From: an uncultured Oceanospirillaceae bacterium
GTDB taxonomy: Bacteria; Pseudomonadota; Gammaproteobacteria; Pseudomonadales; Balneatricaceae
Reading direction: 5' to 3'
DNA length: 64,000 nucleotides
NCBI GenBank assembly: GCA_913057435.1
Contig: CAJXNY010000028.1
Coordinates: forward strand, 1-64,000
The notes under the pieces were generated by a model that saw only the letters and a program-made list of their open reading frames with translations, made no database searches and was not told the DNA's origin. The position numbers and the translations under genes are program-made. Each line of letters begins with the position of its first letter. The first letter of the stretch is position 1. Positions 1-10,409 of the stretch are shown piece by piece.

Positions 1-55
1 GCTCGTCGGGCTCATAACCCGAAGGTCGTTGGTTCAAATCCGGCCCCCGCTACCA
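1..55 (+). tRNA. initiator tRNA-fMet (CAU), 5' end cut by window edge
   Basis: The 3' part of a tRNA from the D-stem region on. The anticodon loop CTCATAA carries CAT and is closed by three consecutive G-C pairs (GGG/CCC), the hallmark of initiator tRNA. The T-arm GGTTCAAATC and an encoded CCA at 53-55 follow. The visible part is almost the same as E. coli fMet tRNA. About 22 nt lie before the window. Confidence 0.95.
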
Positions 56-66
56 TCACTAAGAGG

Positions 67-92
67 CTGATACTGAGAAGTATCGGTTTTTT
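67..92 (+). terminator. intrinsic terminator after tRNA-fMet
   Basis: An 8-bp stem (core GATACT/AGTATC, loop GAGA) is followed by six T residues, 12 nt after the encoded CCA. It fits termination of the tRNA transcript. Confidence 0.8.
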
Positions 93-259
93 GTCGTTTA
101 AGGCTTGCCCTGGGTCGATATTATAGTCCTGTCAGTATGCTCTGAACTCTCTTCTGCTACAGCTTACTTGTGTGCTGGTTGAGCTGCTTTGCTATGTCTG
201 ATGTGCCTGTCGCGGTTTCAGCGCCTGGGGTTGCGAGTGAAGGGCTGGGGTCATGTGCT

Positions 260-1966
260 TCATTGGAGGGTGCGTTGCAGCGCTCTGCTGATAATGCCAC
301 CAGCGCTACAGGCGCTAATTTCTTCACCTGTATCCAGTCTTAAGGTTAACTCAACCAGCTCGCGGCGGCCGTTATGACGGTGAATAACCATCATTACGGA
401 CTCGTAGGGGAAAAGCTGGTCAGGCAGGTTCAGTTCAATGGACTCGTCGCCCTGCAGTGCCAGCGCCTGCCAGCTGTCGCCGGGCTCGAATTCCAGAGGC
501 AGTACACCCATGCTAGCCAGTTGGTGGCGGTGTGGTTCGGCAAATGATTCACAGATAACCGCCTTTATTCCCAGCAAGCGAGTGCCTCGGGCTGCCCAGT
601 GGGAGTCTGATCCTTGGCCGTAGTTACCGCCAGCGAAGAGTATTGCTGGGGTAGTATTGCTCATGCAGTGCATCGCCAATGGGTAAAGCGGTTCAATCGT
701 TGTGTTATCGGTTGGCTGGCTAAAGCAGCTTGCGTGGGTAATCTGACCGCTGCTGATGTTGTCTCCAAGTAGTGCCAGGATGCGGGCCTGGTGAACAGGT
801 CCTGATTTATGGCAGTTTGTCAGTGGTGCTGAGGTGTTCGGCACGGTTGCGTCAAATGGCCAGTGTATTGCTGGCTGCTCTGCGTCTGTTGCGGTCGAGT
901 GGGTTGTTATTGCATTGCTGGGTCGTGCTGCGTCGTTGATTGCTGTTGCGGGCTGTAGGCTGTTCAGGTTGAGCTGGATTTTCTGGTTGAAAGATGGGGT
1001 TGGCTGGCTGGGTTCGTGCCATAGCTGCTGTGCTTTGGCCCATGCCTTCAGCAGTCTCTGGTCAGCTGGAGTCTGGTTGAGTTGTGCCAGGCCGTCAAGG
1101 GTGCGCTGGTCGATTGGGAAATAGCTGCAGCTAGCGCCAGTGCTAAAGACGGCTCGTGCTATTTGCTGGCGCTCGATAAGTGTGAGCTGAGCCAGCCCTT
1201 CACCGTAAAACTCGATGAACTTTCCGTTGACCTCGGCGTACTGAAGTTGCTGATTCAGCGCCTGTACCAGTTGTGCATCTGTTATCCCTGCAGGGTAATT
1301 TCCGTTCAGTTCAATGCCGATCACGTCCGGAAGTGGCAGATTGAGGGTGCCATCAAGTACTGCCGCTTCGATATCAACAAGGTCGAGTGTCCAGCCTGGG
1401 ATTCCCATCGCATTGAGTTCGGCGGTATCAGTGGTGGTGCCGATACAGCAGTGGCCGCTCAGGCTGATATTACTGTGGTTTGTAGCCCGCTGCCTGAGAG
1501 GGAATACGTGTGGGTTTTCTTTATTACCAGGTAGCAGATGTATCGGCAGGCATGGGTGCAGGTCTGGCGCAGACTTACCTTCAGTCGTGAGGTGGAGCTG
1601 AATTGCCGCCAGGTCGTTAACAATTAGCGCCTTCTCAACGGCGGTGAGTAAGACCTGTGTTGGTTGCAGGCAGGTGGCTTCGCCAATGCTGGCGGGGGGG
1701 CTCATCAGGCTGCAGATTGTGTTGTGGTCGCTGCAGATGGCTGGCTGTAACAGGGCGCGCAGACAGTAGGGTAGTTGCAGAGTTACCTCAGGTTGATCCA
1801 TGACGGCATTAAGGCTGTCGTAGTCGTAGCATTGACCATCTACGGTCAGTTGGCGGCGAGTCGTCAAGCTTTGCTGTCCATGGTCGCGCACGTTATTACA
1901 CTCACTGTTCTCTGGCTTTGGCGCTATTCTAGCAGTCTGCAGGTTGTTTTTATCATTTATACTCAT
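260..1966 (-). CDS. shortened aconitase (AcnA)-like protein lacking the Fe-S ligands
   Basis: 568 aa against about 890 for AcnA. Residues 42-75 resemble the AcnA N-terminus. Residues 190-320 align well with the AcnA stretch after the DSHT motif (GWTLDLVDIEAA, LPDVIGIEL, GKFIEFYGEGL, SYFPID). Residues 396-568 resemble the swivel domain (LLGDNIS at 399-405, GGNYGQGS at 446-453). The segment that should hold TSCTNTS and the GCTTC pair is replaced by a short linker (about 328-395), so all three cluster cysteines are gone. DSHT is replaced by TTDT (178-181), and the Ser-Arg of the swivel motif SSRDWAA reads Ser-His. It is therefore probably not an aconitase, yet the frame is intact. Start: ATG at 1966, with no clear ribosome binding site; a later start is possible. 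It is transcribed away from the lipoprotein gene at 2014. Function unknown. Confidence 0.8.
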   Translation of the reverse strand: MSINDKNNLQTARIAPKPENSECNNVRDHGQQSLTTRRQLTVDGQCYDYDSLNAVMDQPEVTLQLPYCLRALLQPAICSDHNTICSLMSPPASIGEATCLQPTQVLLTAVEKALIVNDLAAIQLHLTTEGKSAPDLHPCLPIHLLPGNKENPHVFPLRQRATNHSNISLSGHCCIGTTTDTAELNAMGIPGWTLDLVDIEAAVLDGTLNLPLPDVIGIELNGNYPAGITDAQLVQALNQQLQYAEVNGKFIEFYGEGLAQLTLIERQQIARAVFSTGASCSYFPIDQRTLDGLAQLNQTPADQRLLKAWAKAQQLWHEPSQPTPSFNQKIQLNLNSLQPATAINDAARPSNAITTHSTATDAEQPAIHWPFDATVPNTSAPLTNCHKSGPVHQARILALLGDNISSGQITHASCFSQPTDNTTIEPLYPLAMHCMSNTTPAILFAGGNYGQGSDSHWAARGTRLLGIKAVICESFAEPHRHQLASMGVLPLEFEPGDSWQALALQGDESIELNLPDQLFPYESVMMVIHRHNGRRELVELTLRLDTGEEISACSAGGIISRALQRTLQ

Positions 1967-2013
1967 GCTTTAATGAAAGGGTGTTTGTTCGGTGATCAAC
2001 AGGAGTCTGTGCG

Positions 2014-2304
2014 ATGAATAAAAAGGCGATGTTACTGATTACTGCGCTGGTCTTCTTGCTGTCGGCTTGTGCCGGTTCACCGGGTGGCGGGCGTAGTGAT
2101 ATGGCGTGTAAGCGTGGTATTGAAACGGCGTATGATGCATTGAGTCTGGCGCGTAGCCGTGGCTTCAGTGGCAGCGTGGCCTGGTCAAAAGCGAGTGCTC
2201 TGCTGGGTACGGCAAAGGTGCAGGAGCAATTGGAAAGCTACACGGATTGTCTGGCGAAAGTGGAGAAAGCACAGTTTTATATCCGTCAGTCGCAGGGTGG
2301 CTGA
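2014..2304 (+). CDS. small putative lipoprotein
   Basis: 96 aa. A signal peptide with a lipobox (LLSAC, Cys at residue 19) points to a lipid-anchored envelope protein. The mature part is short and probably helical, with two further Cys residues that could form a disulfide. AGGAG lies 9 nt before the ATG, supporting the start. Its 3' end overlaps the convergent GNAT gene by 19 bp. I do not recognise a named family; the function is unknown. Confidence 0.75.
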   Translation: MNKKAMLLITALVFLLSACAGSPGGGRSDMACKRGIETAYDALSLARSRGFSGSVAWSKASALLGTAKVQEQLESYTDCLAKVEKAQFYIRQSQGG

Positions 2305-2732
2305 TGGCGTAGCAGTCCAAGTGACTCTCCCCGTGTCAGGTAGTGTGTATGTTGCTGTTTCAGGGCGGCGGGTGCGTTATCGTGCGCATCAATAAAGCCG
2401 TTGCGATAATAAAAATCCAGTTGCGTGGTGTAGGGCAGGCAGTAACAGGCGGCTTTACTCAGTTGTGGCTGTAAAGCGCAGAGCAGCTGGCTGCCAAGTC
2501 CTTGTCCGCGTCGTTCGTTCGCGACCCACATGCCGCGTAGCAGCAGGCCCCAGGGGTAGGGCTCCAGTCGGAGGGCTGCTACGATTTCGTTGTTATGCTC
2601 CAGCCACCATGCCTGGTGACTGGTTGTTGCTTTACCCCGATGACCGTTGCGTTTATAGAACCGGTTAAGTTTGTAGAGGTTTTCAATGGTAACCGGTACT
2701 AGTTGAACGGTTGACCGTGTCAGAGCTTGCAT
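2286..2732 (-). CDS. GNAT-family N-acetyltransferase
   Basis: 148 aa. The central motif [17 protein letters not shown] matches the acetyl-CoA-binding motif A of GNAT enzymes (R/Q-x-x-G-x-G/A). A motif-B-like stretch ([11 protein letters not shown]) follows, as in many small GNAT proteins. It would move an acetyl group from acetyl-CoA to an amine; the substrate cannot be told. The ATG overlaps the end of msrA by 13 bp, so the two are probably co-transcribed and translationally coupled. Confidence 0.8.
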   Translation of the reverse strand: MQALTRSTVQLVPVTIENLYKLNRFYKRNGHRGKATTSHQAWWLEHNNEIVAALRLEPYPWGLLLRGMWVANERRGQGLGSQLLCALQPQLSKAACYCLPYTTQLDFYYRNGFIDAHDNAPAALKQQHTHYLTRGESLGLLRHQPPCD

Positions 2733-3190
2733 AGTCCGGGGCCATTTTTTTCCAGATACTTCTGATGATATTCTTCGGCACGCCAGAATGTGGTGCTGGG
2801 AGTGATTTCTGTGATAATCGGTGCAGGGAGCTGGTTGCTGCCATCGAGCTCGGCTTTACTGGCCTGTGCCAGGCTTTGTTGCTCCGGGGTATGGAAGAAT
2901 ATGGCAGAACGGTATTGGCTACCCACATCCGGCCCCTGGCGGTTAGGCGTAGTAGGGTTATGCATTTGCCAAAAGGCATTTAACAGCTGATTGTAATCAA
3001 TCTGTTGTTCGTCAAAAGTTAATTGTACTACCTCGGCATGGTTGGTAGTGTCACGACAGACTTGCTTGTACTCTGGCTGCTCAGTATGTCCACCCATGTA
3101 GCCCACAGCTGTCTCGATAACGCCGGGGATAGCTGAAAAGCGTGCTTCAATGCCCCAAAAGCAGCCTGCTGCGAAAGTTGCGGTTTGCAT
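2720..3190 (-). CDS. msrA: peptide-methionine (S)-S-oxide reductase MsrA
   Basis: 156 aa, a compact MsrA. The catalytic motif GCFWG is at residues 9-13 (nucleophile Cys10), followed by the family block AVGYMGG. It reduces methionine S-sulfoxide in proteins using thioredoxin, repairing oxidative damage in the cytoplasm. A Cys near the C-terminus (GLCKL) may be the resolving Cys. GAGGT upstream of the ATG supports the start. First gene of a two-gene unit with the GNAT gene; its 5' end overlaps the divergent frame at 3185 by 6 bp. Confidence 0.95.
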   Translation of the reverse strand: MQTATFAAGCFWGIEARFSAIPGVIETAVGYMGGHTEQPEYKQVCRDTTNHAEVVQLTFDEQQIDYNQLLNAFWQMHNPTTPNRQGPDVGSQYRSAIFFHTPEQQSLAQASKAELDGSNQLPAPIITEITPSTTFWRAEEYHQKYLEKNGPGLCKL

Positions 3191-3514
3191 GGTATGACCT
3201 CAGTTCTGGATGTTGGGGGTATTGCTGTTGCTATGCAGGGCTTGCCTGGCTGCTACACTTTTCAGTGTATTCAGCTGAACGAGATCTGCGCTATGTATCT
3301 CAAAGAGAGCGGCAATGGTCACCTGGTGGAGGTGATGGTGTTGCCCCAGTTATTTGATCCATATCATGCCACTGTTGAAGGGTGCAGTCATTATGGTGAA
3401 GAGCGGCAGGACCCGGAAGCCTTTAACAAGCGATTGTTGGAGTTTCCTTCGGGGGAGGCGTTGCCTGCTTGCTGGCTAGATCCACATTATCGAGATCATG
3501 AGTTAAAACGTTAA
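3185..3514 (+). CDS. hypothetical protein, not recognised
   Basis: Up to 109 aa, divergent from msrA and ending 3 bp before the YceI gene, which suggests a shared operon. The protein has several Cys, His and acidic residues ([17 protein letters not shown] at the C-terminus) and no signal peptide or membrane segment. Start is uncertain: ATG at 3185, 3194 or 3233 are all possible, none with a strong ribosome binding site; 3185 would overlap msrA. Spacing and composition favour a real gene, but I cannot name a family. Confidence 0.5.
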   Translation: MHGMTSVLDVGGIAVAMQGLPGCYTFQCIQLNEICAMYLKESGNGHLVEVMVLPQLFDPYHATVEGCSHYGEERQDPEAFNKRLLEFPSGEALPACWLDPHYRDHELKR

Positions 3515-3517
3515 GGA

Positions 3518-4102
3518 GTGATGATGGGCAGGATAAAAGCGCTACTGGTGGTGGTATTGTGCTGGCCAATACTGGCGCTGGCGCAATGGGATCTGAAAGC
3601 AGTTGATTCAACGTTTCAGTATGCAACGGTCAAAAATGGCGCTGTATATGAGGTCAATAGTTTTGATCAGATTAAAGGTTATATTGGCAGTCATGGTATT
3701 GCTACGCTGACAGTCGATCTGGCCTCGGTAAATACGGGCATTGCAATACGTGATACCCGGATGAAGAAAATGCTGTTTAATCTGGCCGGGTTTCCTGAGG
3801 CCCGTATCAAGATGCCGGTAGATATTGTGCAGCTGGCAGCGTTGAGTATTGGTGAAATGTGGCCGTTATCTACCGGTGGGGAGTTGCAGCTCAACGGGCA
3901 TCAGCAGACGATTCTGACGGAGCTGCATATCTATCGGCTCAGTGAGAAGCGCTGGTTGGTAAAAAGTGCACAGCCGGTGATGATTGATGCTCAGGCGTTT
4001 GGCTTGCTGGAAGGGGTGGAGGCGTTGCGCAAAATTGCCGGACTGGATGGTATTATGCCGCAGGTGCCGGTCTCTTTTGATCTGGTGTTTGAGAAGCTGT
4101 AA
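3518..4102 (+). CDS. YceI-family periplasmic protein
   Basis: 194 aa. A cleavable signal peptide (hydrophobic core ALLVVVLCWPILALA, cleavage near Ala-Gln) is followed by a YceI-like lipocalin-type barrel: FDQIKGYIGSHGIATLTVDLASVNTGIAIRD is typical of strands 2-4 in shorter pieces (IATLTVDLASVNTG, RDTRMKKMLF). Members bind isoprenoid or amphiphilic ligands in the periplasm. AAGGAG precedes the start. A strong terminator follows. Confidence 0.85.
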   Translation: MMMGRIKALLVVVLCWPILALAQWDLKAVDSTFQYATVKNGAVYEVNSFDQIKGYIGSHGIATLTVDLASVNTGIAIRDTRMKKMLFNLAGFPEARIKMPVDIVQLAALSIGEMWPLSTGGELQLNGHQQTILTELHIYRLSEKRWLVKSAQPVMIDAQAFGLLEGVEALRKIAGLDGIMPQVPVSFDLVFEKL

Positions 4103-4146
4103 AGCTGGAATTATCGAGTGTTCCGGTATCCGTAGGATGTAAAAAA

Positions 4147-4173
4147 GCCCGTCAGCATGCTGGCGGGCTTTTT
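4147..4173. terminator. bidirectional intrinsic terminator
   Basis: A 10-bp stem GCCCGTCAGC/GCTGGCGGGC (one T-G pair, AT loop) flanked by AAAAAA on the left and TTTTT on the right. It can end both the YceI transcript (+) and the gatCAB transcript (-), which converge here. Confidence 0.9.
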
Positions 4174-4197
4174 GCTGTTATAAAAACAGGTTGCTGT

Positions 4198-5652
4198 TTA
4201 GTCGCACAAAGCGTCCAGTTTCTGCTTCAGAATACTGGTTACGGCGCCCGGGTTGGCTTTGCCACCGGAGGCTTTCATTACCTGGCCCATAAAGAAACCG
4301 AGCATTTTTCCGCGCTTATCAGGTTCCGCTGCCTGATACTGTGCCACCTGCTTGTCAGCGTTAGCGATAACCTCATCGACGATGCCTTCGATAGCGCCGG
4401 TATCGGTTACCTGCTTCAGGCCTTTGGCGTCGATGATTTCGTCGGCGCTGCCGCCATCGCTCCACATCACTTCAAACACCTGCTTGGCAATCTTGCCGGA
4501 TATAGTGTCATCTTTGATGCGAACCAGCAGGCCGCCTAGCTGATCAGCTGAAACCGGACTGTCGGCGATGGCGGTGTCGTTCTGGTTCAGCAGCTTGGAT
4601 AACTCGCCCATGACCCAGTTAGCAGCCAGCTTGGCATCTGTGCAGGCTGTGGCAACGGTTTCGAAGTACTCGGCCAGGTTGCGGTCTGCAGACAGCACCA
4701 TGGCGTCATAATTGCTCAGGCTATGTTGCTCGATAAAGCGAGCTTTACGGGCATCAGGTAGTTCGGGCAGAGTTGCGCGTACCGCTTCGATGTACTCTTC
4801 ATCAATAACGATGGGCAGCAAATCCGGGCAAGGGAAGTAACGGTAATCGTTGGCTTCCTCTTTGGAGCGCATGGAGCGTGTTTCGTTTTTGTTGGCGTCG
4901 TACAGGCGGGTTTCCTGCACGATACGGCCGCCGTCTTCAATGACATCAATTTGACGCTCAATCTCGCCGATGATGGCACGCTCGATAAAGCGGAACGAGT
5001 TGATGTTTTTGGTTTCGGTACGGGTGCCAAATTCTTCCTGACCTTTCGGTCGGATGGAGACGTTACAGTCGCAACGGAATGAGCCCTCTGCCATGTTGCC
5101 ATCACAGATACCCAGACTGGTAACCAGCGAGTGGATGTTGCGCGCATAGGCGACCGCTTCTTTGGCAGAACGGATATCCGGCTCGGAGACGATTTCCAGT
5201 AACGGCGTACCGGCACGGTTGAGGTCGATACCGGTCATGCCTGGAAATTCATCATGTAGCGATTTGCCTGCGTCTTCTTCCAGGTGGGCACGGGTAACGC
5301 CGACGCGTTTGGTGGTGCCGTCATCCTGAGTGATGTCAACGTGGCCCACGCCGACGATCGGGTGGAACAGCTGGCTGGTCTGGTAGCCCTTGGGCAGATC
5401 CGGGTAGAAGTAGTTTTTGCGATCAAACACGGATGTGCGGCCAATTTCAGCATCAATAGCCAGGCCGAATTTTACCGCATTACGCAGTGCTTCTTCGTTA
5501 AACACCGGCAGTGTGCCTGGCAGGGCCAGATCAACGGCACAGGCCTGGGTGTTCGGTTCCGCGCCAAATGCCGTGCTGGCACCGGAGAAGATTTTAGATT
5601 TCGTGGAGAGCTGGGCGTGGATTTCCAGCCCGATTACCGCTTCCCATTGCAT
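4198..5652 (-). CDS. gatB: Asp-tRNA(Asn)/Glu-tRNA(Gln) amidotransferase subunit B
   Basis: 484 aa from the ATG at 5652, where the protein begins [15 protein letters not shown] as GatB proteins do; GAGG lies 9 nt upstream. A frame extension to 5730 overlaps gatA and is unlikely to be translated. GatB phosphorylates the misacylated Glu (or Asp) on the tRNA and receives ammonia from GatA. Family blocks seen: [32 protein letters not shown]. The C-terminal YqeY-like tail that grips the tRNA elbow is complete. Last gene of gatC-gatA-gatB. Confidence 0.97.
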   Translation of the reverse strand: MQWEAVIGLEIHAQLSTKSKIFSGASTAFGAEPNTQACAVDLALPGTLPVFNEEALRNAVKFGLAIDAEIGRTSVFDRKNYFYPDLPKGYQTSQLFHPIVGVGHVDITQDDGTTKRVGVTRAHLEEDAGKSLHDEFPGMTGIDLNRAGTPLLEIVSEPDIRSAKEAVAYARNIHSLVTSLGICDGNMAEGSFRCDCNVSIRPKGQEEFGTRTETKNINSFRFIERAIIGEIERQIDVIEDGGRIVQETRLYDANKNETRSMRSKEEANDYRYFPCPDLLPIVIDEEYIEAVRATLPELPDARKARFIEQHSLSNYDAMVLSADRNLAEYFETVATACTDAKLAANWVMGELSKLLNQNDTAIADSPVSADQLGGLLVRIKDDTISGKIAKQVFEVMWSDGGSADEIIDAKGLKQVTDTGAIEGIVDEVIANADKQVAQYQAAEPDKRGKMLGFFMGQVMKASGGKANPGAVTSILKQKLDALCD

Positions 5653-5668
5653 AGTCGTTAACCTCGCC

Positions 5669-7120
5669 TTAGATGCCGTCAGGGGTCTGTTTGTGCCAGT
5701 CGGTGGCCAGCTGGAACTGGTGGGCCACATTCAGCAGTTTCTGTTCGGCAAAATAGTTACCGATGATCTGCAGGCCAACAGGCAGGCCGTTGGTCTGGCC
5801 GCATGGAACGGACATGCCTGGCAGGCCTGCCAGGTTGAGGGCGATGGTGAAAATATCTTCCATGTACATCGCTATCGGGTCGGAGGACTTTTCGCCCAGC
5901 TTGAAGGCTGGATGAGGTGTCGTTGGGCCCATGATTACATCGACTTCATTGAGGACGCTGACGAAGTCCTGCTTGATCAGGCGACGGATCTGCTGCGCTT
6001 TTTTGTAGTAAGCGTCGTAGAAGCCTTCGGACAGTGCGTAGGTGCCGACCATAATCCGGCGCTGTACTTCAGGGCCAAAGCCTTCGCCACGGGAGCGCTT
6101 GTACAGGTCTTCCAGGTTCACCGGCTCATCGCAGCGGTAACCGTAGCGTACGCCATCAAAGCGAGACAGGTTGGAGGAGGCCTCCGCTGGCGCAATAATG
6201 TAGTAGGCCGGAATCGCCAGCGCTGTGTTTGGCAGGCTGACTTCTTTTACCGCTGCGCCCAGTGCTTCGTATTCCTTGACGGCGTTCTGTACCTGCAGCG
6301 CAATAGCCGGGCTCAGGTCGTCCGGGAAGTACTCTTTTGGCAGGCCGATGGTCAGGCCTTTGAGTGGCAGCGTCAGGTCAGCGGTGAAGTCTGGTACAGC
6401 TTGCTGCATGGACGTGGAGTCGCGCGGGTCAAATCCGGCCATTACGTTCAGCATCAAGGCAGCATCTTCTGCCGTGCGTGCCATCGGGCCGCCCTGGTCG
6501 AGGGAGGAAGCGAAGGCGATCATGCCGAAACGAGACACGCGGCCATAAGTCGGTTTCAGGCCAGTGATGCCACACAGAGCTGCCGGCTGGCGGATGGAGC
6601 CACCGGTATCGGTGCCGGTAGCCGCCGGTGCCAGTCGTGCTGCCACGGCTGCAGCAGAGCCGCCGGAGGAGCCGCCAGGTACGCAGTTGGTGTTCCATGG
6701 GTTACGGGATGGCCCGTAAAAGCTGCTCTCGTTAGAGGAGCCCATGGCGAATTCGTCCATGTTGGTTTTACCCAGCATCACTGCGCCTGCGTTGTTGAAT
6801 TTATCAACCACAGTGGCGTTATACGGGGCAATAAAATTGTCCAGCATCTTTGAGGCGCAGCTGGTGCGTACACCGTCGGTGCAGAAGATGTCTTTCTGAG
6901 CGACTGGCAGGCCGGTGAAGGGGCCAGCAGTACCTGCGGCGCGCGCTTCATCGGCGGCTTTTGCCTGGCTCAGTGCGATTTCGTCAGTCACAGTGATGTA
7001 GCTGTTGTACTTACTGTCTTCCGCGTGGATGCGGTCCAGATAAGCCTGGGTCAGCTCGACACTGCTGAAATCGCCGTTTTCCAGCCCGGAGGCCAGTTCG
7101 GCTAGCGTCTTGTCAAACAT
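5669..7120 (-). CDS. gatA: Asp-tRNA(Asn)/Glu-tRNA(Gln) amidotransferase subunit A
   Basis: 483 aa, an amidase-signature enzyme that releases ammonia from glutamine for GatB. The Ser-cisSer-Lys triad is visible as Lys76 (VAQKDIF), Ser151 (GGSSGGS) and Ser175 (DTGGSIRQP). The start is taken at ATG 7120, 11 nt after AAGGA; an in-frame TTG at 7129 is too close to that site. Middle gene of gatCAB, 16 bp before gatB. Its presence suggests Gln-tRNA and/or Asn-tRNA made by transamidation. Confidence 0.97.
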   Translation of the reverse strand: MFDKTLAELASGLENGDFSSVELTQAYLDRIHAEDSKYNSYITVTDEIALSQAKAADEARAAGTAGPFTGLPVAQKDIFCTDGVRTSCASKMLDNFIAPYNATVVDKFNNAGAVMLGKTNMDEFAMGSSNESSFYGPSRNPWNTNCVPGGSSGGSAAAVAARLAPAATGTDTGGSIRQPAALCGITGLKPTYGRVSRFGMIAFASSLDQGGPMARTAEDAALMLNVMAGFDPRDSTSMQQAVPDFTADLTLPLKGLTIGLPKEYFPDDLSPAIALQVQNAVKEYEALGAAVKEVSLPNTALAIPAYYIIAPAEASSNLSRFDGVRYGYRCDEPVNLEDLYKRSRGEGFGPEVQRRIMVGTYALSEGFYDAYYKKAQQIRRLIKQDFVSVLNEVDVIMGPTTPHPAFKLGEKSSDPIAMYMEDIFTIALNLAGLPGMSVPCGQTNGLPVGLQIIGNYFAEQKLLNVAHQFQLATDWHKQTPDGI

Positions 7121-7171
7121 GGGTATCAATGTCCTTGGAATTGCGATTCAACGATGGTCGGGATGACTCAA

Positions 7172-7459
7172 TCACTCGATTACTTTGGGTACCTGGAACA
7201 GCCCGGCTTCGACAGCAGGGGCGACGCCCTGTAGCTTGTCACGGCTATTTGTTTCGGTAACCACGTCGGCCCGCAAACGCTGGACCGCATCCAGTGAGTT
7301 GGCCATCGGTTCAATATTAGTGGTGTCGACAGCCTGCATCTGGTTTACCAGGTCCAGAATGTCAGACAGTGTTTCGGTGTACTGTGGGATGTCCTGCTCG
7401 TCGATTTGCAGGCGCGCCAGATGGGCGATCTTTTCCACATCAGTGCGGTCTAGAGCCAT
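7172..7459 (-). CDS. gatC: Asp-tRNA(Asn)/Glu-tRNA(Gln) amidotransferase subunit C
   Basis: 95 aa, the usual GatC length. Begins [17 protein letters not shown], typical of GatC, with the [13 protein letters not shown] block near residue 35. GatC wraps around GatA and GatB and stabilises the complex. First gene of the operon; its promoter must lie in the 442-bp gap shared with mreB. Confidence 0.95.
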   Translation of the reverse strand: MALDRTDVEKIAHLARLQIDEQDIPQYTETLSDILDLVNQMQAVDTTNIEPMANSLDAVQRLRADVVTETNSRDKLQGVAPAVEAGLFQVPKVIE

Positions 7460-8939
<1,480 letters not shown>

Positions 8940-8945
8940 TCTACT

Positions 8946-8970
8946 ACCGGGCTCAGGCCCGGTTTTTGTT
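8946..8970 (+). terminator. intrinsic terminator between mreB and mreC
   Basis: A perfect 7-bp stem ACCGGGC/GCCCGGT with a TCAG loop, followed by TTTTTGTTT, starting 6 nt after the mreB stop. It should end many mreB transcripts before mreC; read-through would supply mreCD. Confidence 0.88.
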
Positions 8971-9007
8971 TCTGCTCTGATGGCGTACTCACACAAGGGG
9001 GTATGCC

Positions 9008-9904
9008 ATTAAGACTATCTTCCGGGGACGTTCTACCGGTATCCGTTTTGCTGTTCTCCTCCTTCTTGCTGCTGTTCTGATTAGTGCTGACCTGTACTGG
9101 TCCCAGATGCGTCCTGCACGTAGCTGGTTATCGCTGGCGGTGACGCCGTTGCAATGGCTGGTGGATCTGCCCAGCCGTATGGCGGGTGAAGTCTCTGATC
9201 TGGTGATAGATCGTCGTATTCTTTTGACCGATAACGCCCAGCTGCGTGCTGACGCCCTTGTGCTGGAACGTAGAGTTCAGCAAGTGGCGGCTCTGACGGC
9301 CGAAAATATCCGTCTGCGTGAGTTGCTAAGTGGGCGTGACCGGATCCGTGAAGAGGTGATGCTGGCTGAGCTGATCGGCGTTAATCCGGACCCGTTCCAG
9401 CACCAGGTGATCCTTAATCGTGGGGCCGAAGACGGTGTACACGAGGGGCAGCCGGTACTGGATGCCGGAGGCATTATGGGGCAGGTGGTGCGAACCACTC
9501 ACTATACTTGCCGGGTCATGATGATTACTGATGCTCGCCATGCCTTGCCTGTTGAGGTAAACCGTAATGGTTTACGCAGTATTCTGCTGGGCCAGGGGGA
9601 TCTCAATGAGATGGTACTGGACCACGTTGCCACCACCGCGGATATCCGGGAAGGGGATCTGCTGGTGACGTCGGGTATGGGTGGGCGCTTTCCGCGGGGT
9701 TATCCGGTAGCGCGCGTTGCCTCAGTAGTGCGTGATCCTGGTCGGCCGTTTACCATCGTGACAGCACGGCCAACCGCGCGACTGGATAAGAGCCGCCATC
9801 TGTTACTGGTGGATATGCCTGATACGCGTAAAGCTGAGTCTGCCGCGGCTGTAACGGCCGATATCCGTAAAATCCAGGTGACGGAGCCAGGCGATGGGCA
9901 ATAG
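9008..9904 (+). CDS. mreC: rod-shape protein MreC, apparent ATT start
   Basis: 298 aa if initiated at ATT 9008. MreC is a bitopic inner-membrane protein whose periplasmic beta domains join MreB filaments to PBP2/RodA. From ATT the protein begins (M)KTIFRGRS, aligning with MKPIFSRGPS of E. coli MreC, followed by the required membrane helix (FAVLLLLAAVLISADLYW). Between the in-frame stop at 8978 and the ATG at 9107 there is no ATG, GTG or TTG in frame. Starting at 9107 would lose the helix. AAGGGGG lies 5-6 nt before the ATT. A coiled coil (about residues 65-105) and the beta domain (GGRFPRGYPVA) follow. Overlaps mreD by 11 bp. Confidence 0.9.
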   Translation: MKTIFRGRSTGIRFAVLLLLAAVLISADLYWSQMRPARSWLSLAVTPLQWLVDLPSRMAGEVSDLVIDRRILLTDNAQLRADALVLERRVQQVAALTAENIRLRELLSGRDRIREEVMLAELIGVNPDPFQHQVILNRGAEDGVHEGQPVLDAGGIMGQVVRTTHYTCRVMMITDARHALPVEVNRNGLRSILLGQGDLNEMVLDHVATTADIREGDLLVTSGMGGRFPRGYPVARVASVVRDPGRPFTIVTARPTARLDKSRHLLLVDMPDTRKAESAAAVTADIRKIQVTEPGDGQ

Positions 9905-10385
9905 CCGTTCTGGAGGCGGTGGGCTGATTATTACTGCAACTTTCCTCTGCAGTTTTGTGCTCAGCCAGTTACCCCTGCCTCGGGTGATGGACTGGGCGCG
10001 GCCGGAGTGGGTCGCGCTGGTATTAATCTTCTGGGTGTTGATGTTGCCCCATCGGGTAGGTATGGGCACGGCGTTTTTGGTTGGTATCATCCTGGATTTG
10101 ATCAAAGGTTCGGTATTGGGGCTCAGTGCTCTGTCGCTGGTGACCATTGCTTACGTGACTCACCTGTTGCATCGACGCATTCTGATGTATCCGCTCTTTC
10201 AGCAGGGCTTCCTTGTGCTGGTGTTGATTGGTATCAATCAGCTGATATTCCACTGGATGCAGATGGCCGTGGGGATGACAGGGAATAACGCATTGTTTTT
10301 ATTGCCCTCTGTGGTCAGTGCACTGTTCTGGCCCTGGATTTACATTGTGCTTAATGGCATTCGCCAGCTCTTCCGTATTCAGTAG
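9894..10385 (+). CDS. mreD: rod-shape protein MreD
   Basis: 163 aa, hydrophobic, with about five membrane segments. The block FLVGIILDLIKGSVLGLSAL is the conserved MreD motif. It works with MreC in the elongasome. The start overlaps the end of mreC by 11 bp, suggesting translational coupling. Confidence 0.92.
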   Translation: MGNSRSGGGGLIITATFLCSFVLSQLPLPRVMDWARPEWVALVLIFWVLMLPHRVGMGTAFLVGIILDLIKGSVLGLSALSLVTIAYVTHLLHRRILMYPLFQQGFLVLVLIGINQLIFHWMQMAVGMTGNNALFLLPSVVSALFWPWIYIVLNGIRQLFRIQ

Positions 10386-10409
10386 TATTTCATTAAGGTA
10401 ATTTATCCT

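Noticed and set aside
260-1966. Reading the aconitase-like gene as a frameshifted pseudogene of full-length acnA
   Set aside because: One uninterrupted frame spans it, and the loss is a clean replacement of the cluster segment plus changed motifs; no leftover cluster motifs were found in other frames nearby.
5417-6853. Long open frame (478 codons) on the plus strand opposite gatB/gatA
   Set aside because: It is the antisense shadow of gatA/gatB; the reverse strand encodes well-conserved catalytic motifs and the plus frame has no recognisable domain.
9107-9904. MreC starting at ATG 9107
   Set aside because: It would remove the conserved N-terminal membrane helix that MreC needs.
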